From assembly GCA_946221765.1 (NCBI GenBank), contig CAMIMK010000052.1, positions 1 through 13,741 on the forward strand: a stretch of 13,741 nucleotides of DNA, in the 5' to 3' direction. Shown here one piece after another: positions 9,303-13,741 of this stretch. Origin of the DNA: an uncultured Rhodovulum sp. Lineage in GTDB: Bacteria > Pseudomonadota > Alphaproteobacteria > Rhodobacterales > Rhodobacteraceae. Numbering within the stretch: the stretch's first letter is position 1; each line of letters opens with the position of its first letter. The notes under the pieces were generated by a model. It was not told the DNA's origin, did no database searches, and saw only the letters and a list, made by a program, of their open reading frames with translations. The position numbers and the translations under genes were made by a program.

Positions 9303-9785
9303 ATGGCAGGCGCGGGCCTTCCCCCCGGCAAGGACGACTCCCCGCAGGAATCCCTGACGGAGGTTCTGGCCTCGATCCGCGCCCTCGTCTCGGCCGAGGC
9401 CGCCGCCCGCGGTGGCTCGGGCGAGGGCGAGGAGCAGGGGGGCGTCCTGATGCTGACGCCGGCGATGCGGGTCGACCTGCCTCCGGTCGCGGAATCCGCG
9501 CAGGCGCCGGGTCCGGTGGCCCCACCCGACGCGGGATCTGCCAGGGACGAGGCGGTGGAGGAAGCGGAGTCGGAGGCCGGGCCGGGCGAGATCCTGGCAG
9601 AGGGGCTCGGCACCGGAACGCTGCCGCAGGCCCCGATCCTCGACGAGGAGGGGCTGCGCGACCTCGTGAACAGCATCGTCCGCGAGGAGCTCAAGGGCGA
9701 GCTCGGCGAGCAGATCGGCCGCAACCTGCGCAAGCTGATCCGCCGGGAGCTGGCAATCGCGCTGGAGGAGCGGCGCGAGGACTAG
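9303..9785 (+). CDS. Small acidic protein, PopZ/DUF2497-like
   Basis: A 160-residue protein in three parts. The N-terminus has a short helix ESLTEVLASIRALVS (17-31), which resembles the conserved E-E-I-L-A-S-I-R-R-I-I helix of the PopZ/DUF2497 family. The middle (about 35-110) is Gly/Pro/Glu/Ala-rich and probably disordered and acidic. The C-terminus (113-157) is a charged helical segment, LRDLVNSIVREEL then IGRNLRKLIRREL, likely to oligomerise. This acidic-linker-plus-C-terminal-helix plan is that of PopZ, the pole-organising protein of Caulobacter, but the C-terminal helices differ from classical PopZ. The ATG at 9303 starts 5 bases after the tolC stop, with GGGAGAAG inside the tolC end as ribosome binding site, so the two are translationally close and cotranscribed. 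I recall DUF2497 genes downstream of tolC in many alphaproteobacteria, which supports the assignment. Function here is inference. Confidence 0.65.
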   Translation: MAGAGLPPGKDDSPQESLTEVLASIRALVSAEAAARGGSGEGEEQGGVLMLTPAMRVDLPPVAESAQAPGPVAPPDAGSARDEAVEEAESEAGPGEILAEGLGTGTLPQAPILDEEGLRDLVNSIVREELKGELGEQIGRNLRKLIRRELAIALEERRED

Positions 9786-9823
9786 GGCGGCGTCCGTCCC
9801 GGTCGCACCGGGCCGTCCGCCCT
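9784..9823 (+). terminator. Compound hairpin at the end of the tolC operon
   Basis: The outer arms agggcgg (9784-9790) and ccgccct (9817-9823) pair over 7 bases. Inner arms cccggt (9798-9803) and accggg (9807-9812) pair over 6 with a 3-base loop. It begins within the stop codon of the PopZ-like gene. No T-run follows, but location and pairing suit a 3'-end structure of this plus-strand operon. Confidence 0.5.
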
Positions 9824-9863
9824 GGACTCCTGACATCGCATGAACGCGCGCAAAGCCCTGGCC

Positions 9864-9883
9864 ACCGGACGAGTCCGTCCGGT
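9864..9883. terminator. Hairpin between the convergent tolC and urt operons
   Basis: accggacg (9864-9871) and cgtccggt (9876-9883) form a perfect 8-base-pair stem with a 4-base loop agtc. It starts 11 bases beyond the urtE stop codon on the minus strand and also lies after the tolC operon on the plus strand, so it may serve both directions. Neither side has a strong T-run. Confidence 0.45.
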
Positions 9884-9894
9884 TCGGCCTTGCT

Positions 9895-10590
9895 TCAGAC
9901 GGTCATCCAGCGACGGACTTCGTCGGCGTCCATGTCTTCTCGCGTGCCGGACAGGACGACCCGGCCACGGTCCATCACCGCGAAGAGATCGGCGAGTTCG
10001 TGGGCGAAGTCGAAATACTGCTCGACCAGCACGATGGCGAGATGACCCTGGTTGCGCAGGTAGCTGATGGCCCGGCCGATGTCCTTGATGATCGAGGGCT
10101 GGATGCCTTCGGTCGGCTCGTCCATCAGCAGGAGCTTCGGCCGCGTCACCATCGCGCGGCCGATGGCGAGCTGCTGCTGCTGCCCGCCCGACAGGTCACC
10201 GCCGCGGCGGTTCATCATCTCGGCCAGCACCGGGAAGAGATCGAACACCTCCTCCGGCACCCGCCGCTCGGACCGGGGCAGCAGCGCGAAACCGGTCTCC
10301 AGATTCTCGCGCACGGTCAGGAGCGGGAAGATCTCGCGCCCCTGCGGCACGGTGGCGACGCCAAGCCGGGCCCGGGCGTCGGGCCGGAGGCGCGCGATGT
10401 CCCGGCCCTCCCAGAGGATCTGCCCGCCGGCGATGCCCTGGCGGCCGGAGATGGCCCGCATCAGCGAGGTCTTGCCCACCCCGTTGCGGCCGAGGACGCA
10501 GGTCACCTTGCCGGGCTCGGCCCGCAGCGAGACCCCGCGCAGCGCCTGGGCTGCGCCATATTTCAGCTCGATGTTCTCGACGGACAGCAT
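9895..10590 (-). CDS. urtE: Urea ABC transporter ATP-binding protein UrtE
   Basis: One of the two cytoplasmic ATPases of the high-affinity urea importer. It is 231 residues long, the usual size. Walker A is GRNGVGKT (34-41), the ABC signature LSGGQQQQ (133-140) and Walker B LLLMDEP (153-159). The D-loop region PTEGIQPSIIKDI (159-171) is a hallmark that separates UrtE from the related LivF. The switch position reads VEQ instead of the usual His, as in LivF-type subunits. The ATG at 10590 lies 3 bases after the urtD stop, so translation is probably coupled; only a weak GGGG ribosome binding site is visible. It is the last gene of the urt operon and ends facing the convergent tolC operon. Confidence 0.95.
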   Translation of the reverse strand: MLSVENIELKYGAAQALRGVSLRAEPGKVTCVLGRNGVGKTSLMRAISGRQGIAGGQILWEGRDIARLRPDARARLGVATVPQGREIFPLLTVRENLETGFALLPRSERRVPEEVFDLFPVLAEMMNRRGGDLSGGQQQQLAIGRAMVTRPKLLLMDEPTEGIQPSIIKDIGRAISYLRNQGHLAIVLVEQYFDFAHELADLFAVMDRGRVVLSGTREDMDADEVRRWMTV

Positions 10591-10593
10591 CGC

Positions 10594-11334
10594 TCAGCGC
10601 CCCAGATAGACTTCGATCACTTCGGGATTGGACGACACGTGGTCGAGCGATCCCTCGGCCAGAACGGCGCCCCGATGCAGGCAGGTGACCTTGCAGTCGA
10701 GTGCCCGCACGAAATCCATGTCATGCTCGATCACCACCACCGACCGCTCGCCCGCGATGGAGCGCAGGAGTTCGGCGGTCTTCATGGTCTCGGCATCGGT
10801 CATGCCGGCGGCCGGCTCGTCGACGAGCAGGAGCTGCGGCTCCTGCGCCAGCAGCATGCCGATCTCCAGCCACTGCTTCTGCCCGTGGCTGAGCAGCCCC
10901 GCCAGCCGCTCGCGCTCGGCGCCGAGGCCGACGGTCTCCAGCAGGCCCGCGATCCGCTGCGCCTCGGTCTGGCTGCCGCGATGGAACAGGGTCGCCGGCA
11001 CGCCGCGGTCGTTGGCGAGCGCCAACATCAGGTTGTCCGAGACGCTCAGGGTCTCGAAGACCGTCGGCTTCTGGAACTTGCGCCCGATCCCGAGCCGGGC
11101 GCAGGACGCCTCGTCGAGGCGGGTGAGGTCGGTGTCCTGGCCCCAGACCACCTGGCCGACATCGGGGCGGGTCTTGCCGGTGATGATGTCGAGCATCGTC
11201 GTCTTGCCGGCGCCGTTCGGCCCGACGACGGCGCGCAGTTCCCCCCGCGCGATGGCGATCGACAGGCCGTTGATCGCCTTGTAGCCGTCGAAGGCCTTGT
11301 GGACGTCCTGGAGGTAGAGCTGGGTTTCCTGCAT
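10594..11334 (-). CDS. urtD: Urea ABC transporter ATP-binding protein UrtD
   Basis: The second ATPase of the urea importer, 246 residues. Walker A is GPNGAGKTT (38-46) and the Q-loop FQKPTVF (87-93). The signature LSHGQKQWLEIG (149-159) is in the form typical of UrtD. Walker B is LLLVDEP (168-174), followed by AAGMTDAE, and the switch His is His204 in VIEHDMDFV. The ATG at 11334 has GGAG 8 bases upstream, inside the end of urtC, with 5 bases between the genes. The frame is open far upstream through urtC in another phase, but that part is not coding. A GTG at 11343 overlapping the urtC stop is a possible alternative start that would add three residues. Confidence 0.96.
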   Translation of the reverse strand: MQETQLYLQDVHKAFDGYKAINGLSIAIARGELRAVVGPNGAGKTTMLDIITGKTRPDVGQVVWGQDTDLTRLDEASCARLGIGRKFQKPTVFETLSVSDNLMLALANDRGVPATLFHRGSQTEAQRIAGLLETVGLGAERERLAGLLSHGQKQWLEIGMLLAQEPQLLLVDEPAAGMTDAETMKTAELLRSIAGERSVVVIEHDMDFVRALDCKVTCLHRGAVLAEGSLDHVSSNPEVIEVYLGR

Positions 11335-11339
11335 GCCTG

Positions 11340-12428
11340 TCACTCCGCCGGCTGGCCGGCTGCGGCGGGGGGCGCGGGCTTGCGCCGCCGGGTGAGGTCC
11401 TCGATCAGACCGAGCACGCCCCTCGGCAGGAAGATCGTCACGAGGATGAAGGTCGCGCCCAGCACGAACAGCCAGATCTCCGGGAAGTTCGCGGTCAGCC
11501 AGCTCTTGCCGGCGGCGACGATCAGGGCGCCGAGCGCCGCGCCGATCAGCGTTCCCCGGCCGCCGAGCGCCACCCAGATCACCACCTCGATCGAGTTGGC
11601 CGGGCTGAACTCGCCGGGGTTGATGATGCCGACCTGCGGCACGTAGAGCGCCCCCGCGATCCCCGCGAGCATCGCCGAGACGGTGAAGACGAAGAGCTTG
11701 TAATGCTCGACCCGGTAGCCGAGGAAGCGGGTCCGGCTCTCCGCATCGCGCACGCCGACCAGCACCTTGCCGAATTTGGACGTCGTGATCGCCCGTCCCG
11801 CCACGAGCCCGAGCCCGAGCGCCAGCGCCGACAGGGCGAAGAGCGTCATGCGGGTGCCGTCGGCCGAGAGGCTGAAGCCGAGCAGGTCGCGGAAGTCGGT
11901 CAGCCCGTTGTTGCCGCCGAAGCCCATCTCGTTGCGGAAGAAGGCGAGGAGCAGCGCATAGGTGAGCGCCTGGGTCATGATCGAGAGATAGACGCCCGTC
12001 ACCCGGCTGCGGAAGGCGAAATAGCCGAAGACGAAGGCGAGGAGACCCGGCACGACGAGCACCATCAGGGCCGCGAACCAGAACATGTCGAAGCCGTACC
12101 AGAACCACGGCAGCTTCTCGTAGCTCAGGAACACCATGAAGTCCGGCAGGTCGGGATTCGCATAGACGCCGCGGTCGCCGATCTCGCGCATCAGGTGCAT
12201 CCCCATGGCATAGCCGCCGAGCGCGAAGAAGGCGCCATGGCCGAGCGAGAGGATGCCGGCATAGCCCCAGACGAGATCGAGGGCCACGGCGAGGAGCGCG
12301 AAGCAGAGATACTTGCCGGCGAGCGGCAGGATGTAGACCGGCACCAGCCCGGCCGCCACGCCGAGCAGCATCAGCACCGTCGCGCAGAGGAGCAGGCCGA
12401 GAAAGATCAGGCTGCGGTTGTCGAGCAT
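11340..12428 (-). CDS. urtC: Urea ABC transporter permease UrtC
   Basis: Inner-membrane permease of the LivM type, 362 residues. There are many hydrophobic segments: the first at about 8-30, then 38-56 and 113-138, with the rest spread over the second half. GYAGILSLGHGAFFALGGYA (55-74) is the conserved LivM/UrtC core motif, and MGFGGNNGLTDF (168-179) is a second family signature. The cytoplasmic loop VGVRDAESRTRFLGY (224-238) is the expected contact with the ATPases. A Pro/Ala-rich tail ends the protein. The ATG at 12428 has an ideal GGAGG 7 bases upstream and lies 2 bases after the urtB stop. It pairs with UrtB to form the urea channel. Confidence 0.96.
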   Translation of the reverse strand: MLDNRSLIFLGLLLCATVLMLLGVAAGLVPVYILPLAGKYLCFALLAVALDLVWGYAGILSLGHGAFFALGGYAMGMHLMREIGDRGVYANPDLPDFMVFLSYEKLPWFWYGFDMFWFAALMVLVVPGLLAFVFGYFAFRSRVTGVYLSIMTQALTYALLLAFFRNEMGFGGNNGLTDFRDLLGFSLSADGTRMTLFALSALALGLGLVAGRAITTSKFGKVLVGVRDAESRTRFLGYRVEHYKLFVFTVSAMLAGIAGALYVPQVGIINPGEFSPANSIEVVIWVALGGRGTLIGAALGALIVAAGKSWLTANFPEIWLFVLGATFILVTIFLPRGVLGLIEDLTRRRKPAPPAAAGQPAE

Positions 12429-12430
12429 GG

Positions 12431-13741
12431 TCACGCCTCCACCGCCCGGCCGCGCTGCGGGAACAGTCCGCGCGGCTTCTTCTGGATGAACAGGATGATG
12501 AAGACGAGGATCAGGATCTTGCCGAGCACGGCCCCCGCCCAGGGTTCCAGGAACTTGTTGGCGATCCCGAGGCTGAACGCCGCGGCGAAGGTGCCCCAGA
12601 GATTGCCGGCCCCGCCGAAGACCACGACGAGGAAGCTGTCGATGATGTAGGTCTGCCCGAGGTTCGGCGACACGTTGTCGATCTGGCTGAGCGCCACGCC
12701 GGCGAGCCCGGCGATGCCGGCGCCGAGGCCGAAGGTCAGCGCGTCGACCCGGGCGGTGCGGATGCCCATCTCCGCCGCCATGGCGCGGTTCTGGGTGACG
12801 GCCCGCATCTGGAGCCCGAAGAGCGTGCGCTTGAGCAGGAGCAGCAGCCCGAGGAAGACGACCACCCCGAAGACGATGATCCACATCCGGTTGAAGGTGA
12901 TGGTCATCTCGCCGAACTGGAACGCACCGGACATCCAGGACGGGTTGCCGACCTCGCGGTTCGAGGGGCCGAAGATCGAGCGCACCAGTTGCTGGAGGAT
13001 CAGGCTGACGCCCCAGGTGGCGAGCAGCGTCTCCAGCGGCCGGCCGTAGAGATAGCGCACGATGCCGCGCTCGATGCCGACGCCGATCGCGCCCGCGACG
13101 AGGAAGGCCGCCGGCGCCGCGATCACCAGCGACCAGTCGAAGAGGCCGGGGGCATGGGCGCGGATCAGCTCCTGCACCATGAAGGTCGTATAGGCGCCGA
13201 TCATGATCAGTTCGCCATGGGCCATGTTGATGACCCCCATCACCCCGAAGGTGATGGCGAGCCCCACCGCCGCCAGCAGCAGCACCGAGCCGAGCGACAG
13301 GCCGAACCAGATGTTCTGCGCCTGCGCCCACATCGCCTGGCTGCGCTCGACTTCGGCGACGGCGGCCTGGGCGGCCGCGCCGAGCCCCGGCACGTCGCTC
13401 GAGACGAGGGGCGTGATCAGCGGCAGGGCCTCGCGTCCGCGCTCGGCCACCACGGCGAGCGCGGCGATCCGCGCGGCCGGATCGGCGTCGCTCGCGAGGA
13501 CCGATGCGGCACGCGCTTCTTCCAGCAGGGATTTGACGCCCGCGTCCGTCTCGGCGGCCAGGGCCGCCTCGAGCGCGGGCAGGGCCTCGGGATCCGGGTT
13601 CTTGAAGGCCTCCAGCGCCGCGGAAGTGCGCCGGGCCGGATCGGGATCGCGCAGGGTCAGGGTGGCAAGGGCCGCGCGGATGGTGCGGCGCAGGCTGTTG
13701 TTCACCTTCACCGCCTCGGTCGAGCGCGCCGCGACCGGCCC
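12431..13741 (-). CDS. urtB: Urea ABC transporter permease UrtB, 5' end outside the window
   Basis: Inner-membrane permease of the LivH type; 436 residues are visible. Residues from about 143 onward form the membrane domain, with GVINMAHGELIMIGAY (169-184) as the LivH/UrtB core motif and an IQKKPRGLFPQRGR tail. Before it lies an Ala-rich helical stretch (about 10-135) with repeated D-P-x-A-R units, such as DPDPAR and DADPAARIA, that resembles HEAT-like helical repeats. Proteobacterial UrtB proteins carry such an N-terminal extension after a signal peptide, giving about 500 residues or more. A GTG at 13711 could start a 426-residue protein, but the frame stays open for ten more codons to the window edge and no good ribosome binding site precedes it, so the gene is treated as truncated by the edge. 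urtA is expected next, outside. Confidence 0.95.
   Translation of the reverse strand, partial: GPVAARSTEAVKVNNSLRRTIRAALATLTLRDPDPARRTSAALEAFKNPDPEALPALEAALAAETDAGVKSLLEEARAASVLASDADPAARIAALAVVAERGREALPLITPLVSSDVPGLGAAAQAAVAEVERSQAMWAQAQNIWFGLSLGSVLLLAAVGLAITFGVMGVINMAHGELIMIGAYTTFMVQELIRAHAPGLFDWSLVIAAPAAFLVAGAIGVGIERGIVRYLYGRPLETLLATWGVSLILQQLVRSIFGPSNREVGNPSWMSGAFQFGEMTITFNRMWIIVFGVVVFLGLLLLLKRTLFGLQMRAVTQNRAMAAEMGIRTARVDALTFGLGAGIAGLAGVALSQIDNVSPNLGQTYIIDSFLVVVFGGAGNLWGTFAAAFSLGIANKFLEPWAGAVLGKILILVFIILFIQKKPRGLFPQRGRAVEA

Noticed and set aside
10000..11646. A 548-codon plus-strand frame antisense to urtC, urtD and urtE
   Set aside because: Opposite genes with complete ABC transporter motifs; the product is His/Gly/Ala-rich with no family resemblance.
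10594..12108. A 504-codon frame joining an unknown domain to UrtD
   Set aside because: The upstream part is urtC in another phase; UrtD begins at 11334 with a good ribosome binding site.
11340..13331. A long minus-strand frame that runs from inside urtB into urtC, suggesting a fusion
   Set aside because: The part before 12428 is urtB read in the wrong phase. UrtC starts at 12428 with an ideal GGAGG, and urtB has its own stop at 12431.

Overview
The window is 13.7 kb of GC-rich, densely coding DNA. The gene content and layout point to an alphaproteobacterium. The evidence is: homodimeric AceE, a MaeB-type malic enzyme carrying a C-terminal phosphotransacetylase-like domain, a methyltransferase-tolC-PopZ-like row that I recall from alphaproteobacterial genomes, and an urt urea ABC transporter. 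Rhodobacterales or Rhodospirillales would fit, but the order cannot be fixed from sequence reading alone. I see no mobile element, phage gene, CRISPR array, rRNA or tRNA. The region reads as stable chromosomal core.

Layout. (1) 1-5791, minus strand, the pyruvate node: maeB (malate to pyruvate), then after about 510 bases without a gene, aceE and the start of a lipoyl-domain protein, probably aceF (pyruvate to acetyl-CoA). (2) 5792-6263, no gene: upstream region of maeB plus a strong terminator for the next gene. (3) 6264-6986, minus strand: a classical SDR oxidoreductase, divergent from (4). (4) 7112-9785, plus strand: a divergent isoaspartyl-methyltransferase-like protein, a TolC-family outer-membrane channel, and a small PopZ/DUF2497-like protein. 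(5) 9786-9894: two hairpins between convergent operons. (6) 9895-13741, minus strand: urtB (5' end outside the window), urtC, urtD and urtE, tightly packed.

How the genes work together. MaeB and the pyruvate dehydrogenase complex form a route from malate via pyruvate to acetyl-CoA, so their adjacency makes metabolic sense, although they appear to be separate transcription units. UrtB and UrtC are the two permeases and UrtD and UrtE the two ATPases of a high-affinity urea importer; the binding protein UrtA should lie just beyond the right edge. The tolC group concerns the cell envelope and export. The SDR stands alone and its substrate is unknown.

Nothing here is a clearly new biological system. 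The points most worth a second look are the methyltransferase-like protein that lacks the usual isoaspartyl-recognition motif and sits next to tolC, two abutting perfect dyads just upstream of tolC, a strong stem-loop in the aceE leader, and the small PopZ-like protein. Several starts were moved downstream of the longest possible frame on the strength of ribosome binding sites, and urtB is open to the window edge.
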